Positions 21,661 to 30,075 of a stretch of DNA of 35,990 nucleotides are shown here, piece by piece. The notes beneath the pieces were generated by a model that saw only the letters and a program-made list of their open reading frames with translations, did no database searches and was not told the origin of the DNA. Source of the stretch: Perkinsus marinus ATCC 50983 (lineage: Eukaryota; Perkinsozoa; Perkinsida; Perkinsidae); NCBI RefSeq assembly GCF_000006405.1, contig NW_003203396.1, positions 19,759 to 55,748 on the forward strand, written 5' to 3'. The position numbers and the translations under genes are program-made. Each line of letters opens with the position of its first letter. Position 1 is the first letter of the stretch.

Positions 21661-22516
21661 TTATACAGCAAATGGATGGTCGGGGAGTATTTGGATGAAT
21701 AGAAGAACATAAGTGGCTAATAGGACATTGAGAGTGTTTGCAGCAGCAGCAGCAGTCGATGGCACCTCCTGTGGTCTTTCCCATAGGGTGTCCTCAACAG
21801 GACCCGCCCCACATTGCTCTACTCTGGCTTCAGCGTCACTCTCCAATTCATCATCTCGGCATCCCACACATGTGCCGTCTTCTGGACATAGACCAATATT
21901 GAAGTTGGCAATTCTAGAGGGGACACCATCGAAGCACTGTATACCACCATAGCTGCCTCCTGTAGGGTCCTCAGCCATGCAGTTAGTATGTCCATATTGA
22001 CAAACGTAGTAGTTACCAGATTTCGCACATCCGATCTTATCAATGCCCTTCCAAATCATAGCAGTAAAATGGCCGATCCCAGAAATGTCCTTCCACGAAT
22101 CACAGCGGCCCTTCATAAAGTCATTATATTCATTATACCAATTCCACACAGCACAATGCTGATTATATTCACTGTTAGTGCCATTGCAAACACTAGGAGC
22201 TGCGCCATATCCCATAGCCAGATTTTCCCCAGCATAAGGAGCCGACGAGTACGAGCCTGAAGCCAGGAACTACACACGTCACTTCCACCGAGAATTCACC
22301 TGAGTGCACCAAAGAGCCGCCTTCAGTAGCCAAATGATCAGCCCATTGCTGAGATTCGGCCTCCAGTTCGGTACTCCACTCAACTGGTCCGGCACCATGC
22401 AGACAGCGAAAGTAGTTATGATCCTTCACCCAGCCCTCGACGCCCTCAGCCTCCTCAAAGGCTCCGTGAACTGAAGTAGACTGCAAGACGAAGAAACCAA
22501 CGATCGCGGTTTTCAT
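21661..22516 (-). CDS. secreted CAP/SCP domain protein with hydrophobic C-terminus
   Basis: Two exons (minus): 22300-22516 and 21661-22256, joined TCAG|GTGAAT..GGCTTCAG|GC in frame; 270 residues. CAP (Cys-rich secretory/antigen 5/PR-1) proteins are extracellular; members bind sterols or act at cell surfaces, and the precise role here is unknown. Signal peptide MKTAIVGFFVLQSTSVHG. Domain landmarks in order: a helix with WVKDHNYFRCLHGAGPVEW, LVHSG (first His), AGENLAMG (Glu), the CAP1 motif GHFTAMIWKG (second His) and the CAP2 motif YYVCQYG. A Cys-rich segment follows (NIGLCPEDGTCVGC), then an Ala-rich stretch and a terminal hydrophobic run (LNVLLATYVLLFIQIL), which suggests a GPI anchor or membrane tail. 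Start chosen for the signal peptide; an earlier in-frame ATG exists. Confidence 0.9.
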
Positions 22517-22599
22517 AGAGGAAAAGTTTCTCCCAGAAAGGGTAATCACTTTCATGTGAAAACTCAACGGCGTCAAGCATCAGAAAATCACCAATTTTT

Positions 22600-24505
22600 T
22601 CACTTTTTCCCTTTCGGCCGACACTGGCCACGCTGCATCTTATCGACATGTTTCGCGCTCTTGAAATCAACCACTTTTCTTCGCCATCTTGGATTAGGAT
22701 GCCACAACGGGACTTCACTTTCATTGCAGTGTTTCTGGAATTCATACCTTTCCCAGAGCACACTCCCATCACCACAACACTACTGCTCACCTTCGGTAGT
22801 TGTCACACACGTCTAATCTCAGCCAAGGACCTCCGCAGCCCTCGCCCTCATCAGCGCCGCAGATACTACTGACAACCTGAATTTATCATTATTGTACGAC
22901 ATACCACTCCTCCGTCACTTCCTGATCTCCAGTAGCAGTCTTCTCCTCGTTCACTAGCTTGTACTCCCCATTAAACCATGCTGTCTCAAGTCTATGGAAT
23001 ACCTCCCAACTTGGTCGCAGAAGCATCACCCCACTGTTGAGAACTACGTCGCCCTTCATGAACTCAGCCGGCCACTGGGCCGCCACAACTCCTTTCCCAT
23101 CGTACATTTTCTCATATTTTTCTATCAGCTCCACCGTGGCATTTTTACGCCACAGAATGTCACTATCGTACCATACCATAGGAGTGTTCTCCCCTTCCGG
23201 AAGCACCTCCCCGAGCCGCCAAATCAGTAGCTTATTGAACGTAAACAGGCAACACTTGAGACGGGGGTAAGCGCTCTTCAATAGCGTCGGCCACTCGCGA
23301 TACCCTACTCCCACATCAACAACAGCCACTCCGTTAACCTTCAAGTTCTGCATCAAATCTCTATCATCTGTACAGAGTTTATTAGCAACAACGAGTACCC
23401 TTGAAGGGTTCGTAGTAGCCAGCAGCGAACACAACGCCATAGACAGCTGAGCCTGAGCAGCCACTCTCCGGAATTTCCAAGCACGCGGCGGTATGTAACT
23501 CCAGTATGGGAATGTGTGTCAGGCTTCCTCAACTGAACTCACTATATTATCAAAATCCACACAGGATTCGGGATAGAGGCATTGAAAAACCAACGATAAT
23601 TTCCCAAAATTTTTTCAGAATTTCCATATTTTTACCAACACGTGTAGTTGGTCATGTGCATATATTCCCACACTGTATAACTCACTTTAAAGCGGCTAGT
23701 TCTCTCCTTTCTATTCTTGATCACAGCCGCGCGATCAGCGTTGTTTTCATTGGTCCCGTCTTGATCCACAGTTCCCTCTCTATAGAGGTCCTCCATAAAG
23801 CATGCAGTGACGTACGTCACCGCTCGTGGGTCGAGAAAATTCTTCCTATCCATCGAAATCGGAGACCGATCGAATCCGTTCCAAGCGACACTCAGCTTGA
23901 ACTCTCCTCCTGAGCCACGCACCTGTCATCACACAGGCCAGTGTTGGAGTAGGAATATATGTTCGCTTTCCTCAGCTAAGCTCAGCGGTTTCCTTATACA
24001 GGTATACACGTTAGTTCGGGCGGAAATGCACAAAAATCAACAAAAATTTCCTGAAAATTTCCAATGAAAGTGGTTTATCATGTTCATATTTTCCCACACT
24101 GTCACACCAAAGACGCTTTCAGCTACCACTTGTGAAGATATTTTCGGTGGCCGCCTTTCCGAATCAGGTTGACCCAGCGAGGCATGCAGCACTACAAGCT
24201 GCTTATCACTGTTGTACGATAATAGACTAGACCACAGCGAACCTATGATGGTGATTTTCGAGCTTTTCTCAGCCTACCGTAACACCTCCGAAAATCTCAA
24301 CTTCTTCTCGCAACAACCAAGCCACGACTGCTCCAATGAACACAGCCACACCGATCGATCCCAAACGACGTCGAGGAAAGGTTGACCAGCATCGCTCCGC
24401 CTCCTCCTTATCTCCTCTATTGCCGCTCACTGTAGTGTGCTGAATCAGAGTACCAGACAAATCTGTCTTTAGTTTCCGGTTGTTCTTGCCGATTCTAAGT
24501 AGCAT
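22600..24505 (-). CDS. type II membrane GT8 (glycogenin-like) glycosyltransferase
   Basis: Exons (minus): 24286-24505, 24100-24242, 23672-23922, 22898-23498, 22600-22734; 449 residues, all joins in frame with GT-AG ends. The start ATG at 24505 follows a stop. The N-terminus is a cytosolic basic stretch, then one membrane segment (LGSIGVAVFIGAVVAWLL), as in Golgi enzymes. Exon 4 carries the GT8 core: FNKLLIWRLGEVLP, the metal-binding DxD in MVWYDSDILW, and DVVLNSGVMLLRPSWEVF. The last exon reads ESEVPLWHPNPRWRRKVVDF and ends in a basic tail. GT8 enzymes transfer sugars from nucleotide donors with retention; substrate unknown. Exon 5 assignment and the donor at 22897 (another GT lies 3 bases upstream) are the weakest points. 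Introns 2 and 3 are related inverted-repeat elements, annotated separately. Confidence 0.8.
23502..23675 (-). mobile_element. TIR-bounded element acting as intron 3 of the GT8 gene
   Basis: On the minus strand the element begins CAGTGTGGGAATATATG and ends CACATTCCCATACTG, an imperfect terminal inverted repeat. It is directly flanked by GAGTTATA (23676-23683) and GAGTTACA (23494-23501), a 7 of 8 match that looks like an 8-bp target site duplication. Deleting the element and one flank joins the neighbouring exons in frame (FKVSYIPPRAW). Likely splice sites: donor GTGGGA four bases inside the left end, acceptor the GAG of the right flank, giving intron 23499-23671. Too short to encode a transposase. 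TIR ends beginning CAGTG plus an 8-bp duplication recall hAT-type elements; that class call is inference. Confidence 0.75.
23939..24101 (-). mobile_element. related TIR element acting as intron 2 of the GT8 gene
   Basis: Begins (minus) CAGTGTGGGAAAATATGAAC and ends CATATATTCC, TACTCCAACACTG. It shares with the neighbouring element the left end, the following ACATGA..AAC, two GGAAATT words, GTTG-TTTTT, and near the right end GAG-TTAG-TGAGGAA and ATTCC. The splice donor is inside the left inverted repeat (ACA|GTGTGG at 24099); the acceptor GATGACAG at 23923 lies 16 bases beyond the right end. No clean target duplication is left; TGGTGTGA on one side and TGTGTGA three bases off the other end are only suggestive. 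Confidence 0.65.
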
Positions 24506-24602
24506 GTAATTGACGACGCAATTCACAGATGTGTAGCGTCAAACTGAAGTATCATATGAGAGGCAATAGTTCAGATGATTATGCAACTATTGATAAATGC
24601 CT

Positions 24603-25298
24603 TTATTCCTTCTTATCCCCTTTTCTGGTCCTCTTCTCCTGCACACCAGCCCTCTCTAGCTCCTTTTTAGTCAACATCACAAGCTCATCGTCCAAGTCGG
24701 GTTTGTAGCCAGCACGAAACATAACCTACACCACCAATAGCAATCCTACTACAAAGGCCTATCGACACCTACTTGCAGCCATACGAAGAAAACAGCAGCA
24801 TGAATAGACTGGAAGAAGTTGTCAACTAGAGCCGGCCTACGACGCTCGAAGAAGCCATGACCGACGAACTGCAGTATCCAGGAAATTGCGAATATAGCCC
24901 ACATAACTGGCGTGAATCTTAACGGTACAAATGCAGAGCATATGTACCTATACATTCAATGGGTTGTATAACAGGGTTGGGTACTCACATGACCATCATG
25001 ATGGGAGTGTACAAGAAGGCTGCTGGTAAATCCATGTACAAGAAGCTAAGTACGTAGAAGGCGTGGACGAGGGTGGCCAAAGTAATGTTCCCATAGAGAG
25101 CTGGAGTGTATCTTCTTAGTAAGAACAACGATGTAGAATAGATAAGAGGGACGCACACCTGAACGAGACGGGGAGTTGTCATTCGACGACGCAGCAGGGT
25201 GTTCAGACGATTACCATGTGGATGGCTTTATTCCACTTATTGGTGTGATAAGCTGCATAGAAGGGATAGTTTTTGTTGATGTCAAAGTACGAAGACAT
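24603..25298 (-). CDS. MPO1: MPO1-like (DUF962) membrane dioxygenase
   Basis: Four exons (minus): 25215-25298, 24989-25158, 24773-24947, 24603-24725; 183 residues, every join in frame with consensus sites. Yeast Mpo1 is an ER-membrane Fe(II) dioxygenase that shortens 2-hydroxy fatty acids in phytosphingosine breakdown. The protein opens MSSYFDINKNYPFYAAYHTN, KWNKAIHMVCVPLIYSTSLF, which fits the family start (short cytosolic stretch, N-K-x-x-H, first membrane helix). Three to four hydrophobic segments follow, then ISWILQFVGHGFFERRRPAL, matching the signature WxxQFxGHxxFExxxPAL with the conserved His and Glu. A basic tail (VQEKRTRKGDKKE) ends it. Length is close to the family norm. High confidence in family and model. 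Confidence 0.92.
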
Positions 25299-25440
25299 TG
25301 TTAAGAGGATGTTGAAAAATACCTAATCCGATTTGGTTCACGTACACGATACCATTCGAGCAGAATCACTCAATGAGATTAGCGCGCGCCAAGCTAATCC
25401 ATTTCCATCCGAACTTGGCCTTTACTTGGGCGATAAACAG

Positions 25441-25861
25441 TCTACTCTGTGTTTCCTTATTTCGTAATTTCGTTCTCGGTGCTTCTCCTGATGGTACATG
25501 GAAATCTATATCTATGCATACTCTGTTTGTGCGCATTTCCAGCCGTTATGATAGAATCGATCAAGTTGGAGCGTACACAGTTGTCGGCATTTTTGGTATT
25601 AGTAATTTCGATCTCGCTTGATGTGGTGTAACATTATATCACGAGTATCAGTGCGACTTTCATTCACTTCTATGCCTACTTGTCTCGAGCTTCTCGCACG
25701 TACCCGTAGTCTGCCCCCTGTACTCACACTGCTTTTTCCTCAAACCTTTCCGATATCACGGACGGGGAGATTCAGCATTTGCAATAACCCAAGTAATGAT
25801 GCAACTGTTGCATGAACGTATATTGCAAAAGTTAAATCACCCAACCTGGAGCCTAGGCTAG
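25441..25861 (+). CDS. small multi-membrane-segment protein, AGTRAP-like, frame uncertain
   Basis: An exon from the acceptor GATAAACAG at 25440 encodes YSVFPYFVISFSVLLLMVHG, NLYLCILCLCAFPAVMIESI and SAFLVLVISISLDVV, two to three hydrophobic segments. Two donors and one acceptor (25651) allow two continuations. Donor at 25628 gives VATFIHFYAYLSRASRTYP; donor at 25626 gives a 70-codon frame containing FFLKPFRYHGRGDSAFAI and ending at 25861. Hydrophobic spacing, LDVV..IHFY and FLKPF each resemble parts of the angiotensin-receptor-associated protein (AGTRAP) family, but they fall in different frames. This may be a frameshift, a sequencing error or an unrelated protein. The first exon with the start codon was not found. 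Lone plus-strand gene between minus-strand neighbours. Confidence 0.4.
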
Positions 25862-26181
25862 CGCATGCCATGGCCGACTCGTTGGAGGCTTATCTTCAAG
25901 CTATTGCCATCGTCGCACGCCAAGTACACGGAGTACTGGAGGAGTGAATTAACGCAGTATGCATCTCGACAGGAATTATTGTTTGGGGGCGATTGCTCCA
26001 CACGAGAAATCGGGAGTATCAAATATTAGAGCAAAAAAGTATAAGAGGTGAAATCTTCTCGCAGATACGCTCCTGACAATTATTATCAGGAGGATATCTC
26101 AGCGTGCCTCAACTTGATGGCAAGATAAGTTGAGTTGAGGATTTCTCAGAATCTTCTCTCCCAACACGGCGGTTACGAGAC

Positions 26182-26945
26182 CTATTGGCGACACCTTACT
26201 GTCCACACGAATATCTCGGTAATCGTACCCGATGCCGAGCATCCGACAAAGTGGATGCTCCTGTTCGAGTTTGGGAATTTCTGGAAGAACTGATGGACCA
26301 AGGTGACCCTGTGAAAGGATAATGTAGAATGTTCAATGCAAACTGCATTTGAAATGCAGAGAATACCCACATTTTGTCGATGAACTTGTCTAAGCTGGCA
26401 TCCAACGGCCCAGTACTGAAGCCAGTACTTTCTGGTGCGTCCACCCAGATGCTGTTAGCATTCTTAGTATCCAAGAGTATATACTGAGGAAGTGGATAAT
26501 GGAGCCTTGTCATTACGGGTTGGGCTTGGGTTCCTTCCCATCTGGAGTCATTCTGCACAACCCGATAAGAGGCACCAATGGATACATGAAGCTAGTCCCT
26601 GGGCCACCATTCAGGTACAGGAAGGTTGGTGTCGTCGCTGGGTCAACATCATCGGCTTCTATATCAGCACAGAAATATCTGTGGGCAAATACTGGTAAAC
26701 TTGAGGGGAATTACTTGTTCAGAAAGCCAACTGGGATGTAAAACAAACTGCTGTTTACCACCACTGCCAGGACGAAGTATACCACGACCATTGAGGGAGA
26801 GGTTGCCCGACTGCGGAGGAATTATCTGAGAATAATAGGAGATCGGCCAAGGCGGGGGGCTGAGCACTATACCTTCGTGGCCAACACTTTGGGGAGCAGT
26901 ACTCGCTACCGTAGCAACGACTGTAGCGAAGAAAAAGAGCGACAT
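26182..26945 (-). pseudogene. serine carboxypeptidase (S10) fragment, truncated and frame-damaged
   Basis: Exons (minus): 26762-26945, 26517-26691, 26371-26483 (or 26371-26451), 26182-26308. S10 enzymes are secreted or lysosomal Ser-Asp-His peptidases. Seen: signal peptide MSLFFFATVVATVASTA, HRYFCADIEADD, the oxyanion motif FLYLNGGPGTS, GLCRMTPDGKEPKPNP, IWVDAPESTGFS, HQFFQKFPNSNRSIHFVG and CSASG at the nucleophile site, where most members have GESxGG. Between KPNP and WVDAP the family segment YSWNTNAN is present but split over two frames, as if one base were lost; an alternative acceptor 32 bases on restores the frame by skipping it. The frame stops soon after the nucleophile motif, and no exons for the catalytic Asp and His were found in 25.8-26.2 kb. 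Probably a pseudogene; an assembly error is possible. Confidence 0.7.
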
Positions 26946-27287
26946 GCGGGGCGATGAACTACGACAAAACGTAGTTGTTCCTCTATGTTGTTGAGTGGAC
27001 ACCAAGCTGTGCATGATGGGAAGTACACGTGCCCTCAGGCTGAGCTGCGGACTAACGCTGTAGCGTCGGCAGGCTCAAACCCGGGAATAACTGGTGGCAA
27101 CTAAACCCCTCCGCCCCTTGGAGATGGCGTCTCGAAAAGAATGCGTCAGTTGGGTTCAAAACATGGGGGGAGAGAGACTACACTGAAAAATGAAGGGTCA
27201 TGACCCGCAACGTTGCCGACAAGATCCAGCAAACACTGTCTCATGAAAACGAGTGCAATGAACGGAATCGATCGCGCACGTCTCATC

Positions 27288-27312
27288 CAGCACGTGTCAG
27301 TGTCACGTGCTG
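27288..27312. repeat. inverted repeat with two CACGTG boxes
   Basis: CAGCACGTG and CACGTGCTG, nine perfectly complementary bases around a seven-base loop. Each arm contains CACGTG, itself a palindrome. It could fold as a hairpin or bind a dimeric factor at two sites; neither is shown. Confidence 0.7.
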
Positions 27313-27344
27313 TGGGTCCAGGTAGGCCTGCTGTTAGGAAAGAA

Positions 27345-27413
27345 AGAGAATCGTCCTCAGTCCGGAAGCTTCATTCGCAGCGAATGAAGTTTCCGGACTG
27401 AGGACTATTCTCT
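27345..27413. repeat. 69-bp near-perfect palindrome
   Basis: Left arm 27345-27378 and right arm 27380-27413 are 34 bases each around a single central A. The inner 26 pairs (from GTCCTCAGTCCGGAA to CATTCGC) have one mismatch; the outer seven (AGAGAAT/ATTCTCT) are perfect after one further mismatch. With no loop to speak of, it is either a recent inverted duplication or a foldback element, or the stem of a hairpin RNA. Confidence 0.85.
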
Positions 27414-27655
27414 CATGATTCGCTCATCAGTGATCAATCCACATACGGCATGTCCCATCAGATACACTCTTTCGAACCTCTCTAACGAGACTCACAGAAT
27501 GACAACGTGACCGAAAGGCTTCTAATGACGAATATTAGCCGTCCGCGAGCCGCGGGTCTATCTTCCGAAGGAAATTTTCGTGAGGGGGAATGGAGGCGGT
27601 TTTCGCGAGCCATCTGGCTCGGACGAGAACTGCAATGGGAGATTCAAATTGAATA

Positions 27656-27698
27656 ATTTCTAAGGTTGAATTGAATCAGTCAATTCAACCGTAGAAAT
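27656..27698. repeat. 19-bp-arm hairpin
   Basis: Left arm 27656-27674 and right arm 27680-27698 match in 18 of 19 positions (ATTTCTA-GGTTGAATTGA against its complement) around the loop ATCAG. AT-rich. It is about 240 bases from the 69-bp palindrome, with no shared sequence. Confidence 0.75.
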
Positions 27699-27984
27699 AT
27701 GGACTCCGTTACGAATATTATACAATCCAAACAGTTTCAGGAGTAATGAAGATGTGCTTCCGACGATGTATCACCTTATGTCAGTGGAGTATGCCGATGT
27801 AGCGTATTACCGTCCAACATGACCACGACGCAGACTGCGGATGATTGTACGAAAGGGGAGAAGACCATGGTGGAGCACATGATGTATTATACATCCTCGC
27901 TGGATCCCACTGCACGCCCAACGATTTAATACACTCGAAACATTCCGTACAATATATATGAAAAATGCAGATACTCTCACTGAA

Positions 27985-28923
27985 TCAGCTGTCGCCAGCG
28001 CCGAGACCGTAATAGAAGCGTTGGAGGAACAAATAGTAGCCCACGTAATTCAAACGGTTAAACACAGGTACCTTCTCCCAGGCCCTGCTCAGCCCTTCCA
28101 ATGGGCGTCGAAGCAACAAGTCAAACATAGGCGATCGAAGTAACTGAATCCAAAGAGCAATATCGAGAGAATAGAGCGGAGCAAGATTCCTTTCCCTTAC
28201 CATCCCCATGACCATCGCTCGAGTTCTTCGCCGGTATTCAATTGCCCGTGGATCACCTGGTTCCACCATGTCCTTCCTTAGCCTGTCCCTCAGTATGAGC
28301 ACGCCTATGATATCCATACCACTGGCAATTGCCCATGGCTCCCACTGCTGCAACGCCCTATTCCTTCGTCCTCCCCTACGTTTGTCCAGCCAAGCGCATG
28401 CTGCCAAGTACACCAGGGGCCTCAAAATCATCAGACAATCCTCTGGATAGGGCAATGCAAAATTCAAACCAATGCTTTTATGTACCGCTACCGAAGCAGT
28501 CGGCATAGTCCTCATAGGCGGTAGCCTGAGACCTGTTCGTTCGCCGATAAAAGCACCATCATTTAGTGCACATTCAGTTCCTTCCATCACCTCAACGAGC
28601 AGAGTTCGATTTTGTTGTAGGACCAGTAGCAACAGGCGAATAGCCAGCTTGAGCGTTTCGACAACTACTGCCGCTCTCAATCCACCGCAATCCATTTCGA
28701 GGGAGAGCTGACTCGCCTTGAGCAGCCGAAAAAGCGTTTGCAAACGACGCTGCAAACTGGGAGCCGTAGGGTTCTCCAAATGTGATCGCATCAGACCTGC
28801 GACGTCGGCCAGAGTGTACCTACTCGGGAAGAGTATGGGATGCAATATCCTAAATGTAATGCCGCCTGCACTTTCGTATAATTCACAAGATGCCTTCAAC
28901 AAAGCATGGATACCAGTGACGGT
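27985..28923 (-). CDS. PEX16: PEX16-like peroxisomal membrane biogenesis protein
   Basis: Main exon of 312 codons; it opens after the acceptor GCTGTATAG with ACCGTCACT and has no in-frame ATG near its start, so a short upstream exon with the start codon is missing from this model. PEX16 is an integral membrane protein that helps insert peroxisomal membrane proteins (with PEX3) from the ER or cytosol. Landmarks in family order: FRILHPILFPSRYTLADVAG (family LLPGRF..SEl), LFRLLKASQLSLEM (family LxYVExxLEM), LKLAIRLLLLVLQQ, ILRPLVYLAACAWLDKR (family RPLVYL), WIASGMDII-type helix, EYRRRTRAMVMGMVR, LLRSPMFDLLLRRPLEGL (family LLRSPFYD) and the C-terminal YYLFLQRFYYGLG (family QxYYFY). Its presence argues that this organism has peroxisomes. 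Confidence 0.9.
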   Translation of the reverse strand, partial: TVTGIHALLKASCELYESAGGITFRILHPILFPSRYTLADVAGLMRSHLENPTAPSLQRRLQTLFRLLKASQLSLEMDCGGLRAAVVVETLKLAIRLLLLVLQQNRTLLVEVMEGTECALNDGAFIGERTGLRLPPMRTMPTASVAVHKSIGLNFALPYPEDCLMILRPLVYLAACAWLDKRRGGRRNRALQQWEPWAIASGMDIIGVLILRDRLRKDMVEPGDPRAIEYRRRTRAMVMGMVRERNLAPLYSLDIALWIQLLRSPMFDLLLRRPLEGLSRAWEKVPVFNRLNYVGYYLFLQRFYYGLGAGDS

Positions 28924-29516
28924 CTATACAGCTTCAGGCGGCATCAGCCGTAAATTGTGTACATCCTCATATTTGGACGATACGAATTTCACTATAAGTA
29001 GGTGTCTAGCATCGCCTAGCACAAATGCCTTCGGAAGCTGCAGGGATTATTTCTCCGATTGAGGGATGAGTGGACCATACCGTATGGCACCCAAAGATAC
29101 AGGGAGAGTCATCAAGGACTAGTAAATTCGTAACTGTTAGGTTTCAGAGTCTATCTAGCTGAGCTAAGGAGTTTTCGGCAACGCTGATTTGACGACAGCT
29201 GGGCAGGAAAATTAACGGAAATGAAATCGAGCTTTGCTGGATAGCTTTTGCAACCTAACAGTAACTGCTGCGAGCTCGATGGCTGAACAGTTATGAATTC
29301 ACTGGGTTTCGATGACTCACCCTGTATATCCCAGTATTATCAATGTCGCGGGCGCTTACAGTAACAGGATCAGTCCGGACGAAATTTCTGGAAAGTAGGA
29401 GTCAATTCCGCTTTTGACAGGACTGCATATGGGGCAGATATGCATTCTGGTGCTGGTGTCTATTCACAGCGGCAGCTGTTACGATTTATGATTAACGCCT
29501 TCACGGCGGATCCGAA
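28924..29516. other. intergenic stretch upstream of PEX16
   Basis: Should hold the first PEX16 exon. ATGs on the minus strand near 29002 (ATGCTAGACACC) and 28967 (ATGAGGATG) each have a GT donor nearby, but neither keeps frame with the 28923 acceptor. It also holds the inverted-repeat element at 29125-29299. Confidence 0.4.
29125..29299. repeat. 175-bp foldback (MITE-like) candidate
   Basis: AATTCGTAACTGTT at 29125-29138 is complementary in 13 of 14 positions to AACAGTTATGAATT at 29286-29299. A second internal match (AACCTAACAGTAAC at 29252-29265) pairs with the left end extended (GTTAGGTT). No convincing target duplication. The size fits a short non-autonomous element; there is no coding capacity. 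Confidence 0.5.
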
Positions 29517-30075
29517 TGCATAGCCGCCCTAAACGAGCTGATCTCACTATCAGAGATCGACTAGGTATGCGTCAAGTGGGTCAATGAACTACCTCTTACG
29601 TCTGCAATATGATATATCAAGGCGTATCATGAAGTGGCATAGCCGCCCCGAATGGAGCAGATGACTCTACTGAGGCATACCTTGGGATGGCGTAGCCCCC
29701 CAGTAGATGGAAGTGGCATAGTGACCCCAGATGATAAGATTGAATCCACTGAGACGTATCTCCGGATGGCATATCCGCCCCAGGCAGTGAAATCGATTCC
29801 ACTACGGCGTACCTTAGAGTGCTATCGCCAACCCAGGGGGGAAGATTTGTCCTATTTAGGCCTATCTTCAGATGGCATAGCCGCCCCAGACTATCAAGGC
29901 ACATCTTGGAGTGGCATCCCCGCCCCAACCAGGAAAGTCGATTCTACAAATACATATCTTGGAGTGGCATAGCCGCCCCAGACTATTGAGGCACATCTTG
30001 GAGTGGCATCGCCACCCCAACCGGGAAAGTCGATTCTACAAATACATATCTTGGAGTGGCATAGCGGCCCCAGAG
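29517..30075 (+). repeat. 53-bp minisatellite with 92-bp higher-order unit
   Basis: The core TGGCATAGCCGCCCCA recurs at 29636, 29689, 29715, 29768, 29821 (degenerate), 29874, 29913, 29966, 30005 and 30058; a weaker copy starts at 29517. Spacing is 53 bases for most copies. From 29874 it alternates 39 and 53, so the right end is a 92-base dimer present twice and nearly identical. Between cores, AAATCGATTC, CTAC and TATCTTGGAG are conserved. Open frames here on both strands are by-products of the repeat. Confidence 0.9.

Larger units (their letters stand above)
27015..27984. other. gene-free stretch rich in inverted repeats
   Basis: No supported coding region between the carboxypeptidase start and PEX16. 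It contains three strong inverted repeats listed below, plus ATTCAAATTGAAT near 27642. The plus-strand frame 27213-27401 is an artefact of the palindrome. Confidence 0.5.

Noticed and set aside
26065..26095. CTCCTGA/TCAGGAG inverted repeat as a terminator
   Set aside because: Seven-base arms with an AT-rich loop in a eukaryotic sequence give no support for a terminator role.
27213..27401. Plus-strand frame across the 69-bp palindrome
   Set aside because: Half of it is the palindrome arm; no independent coding evidence.
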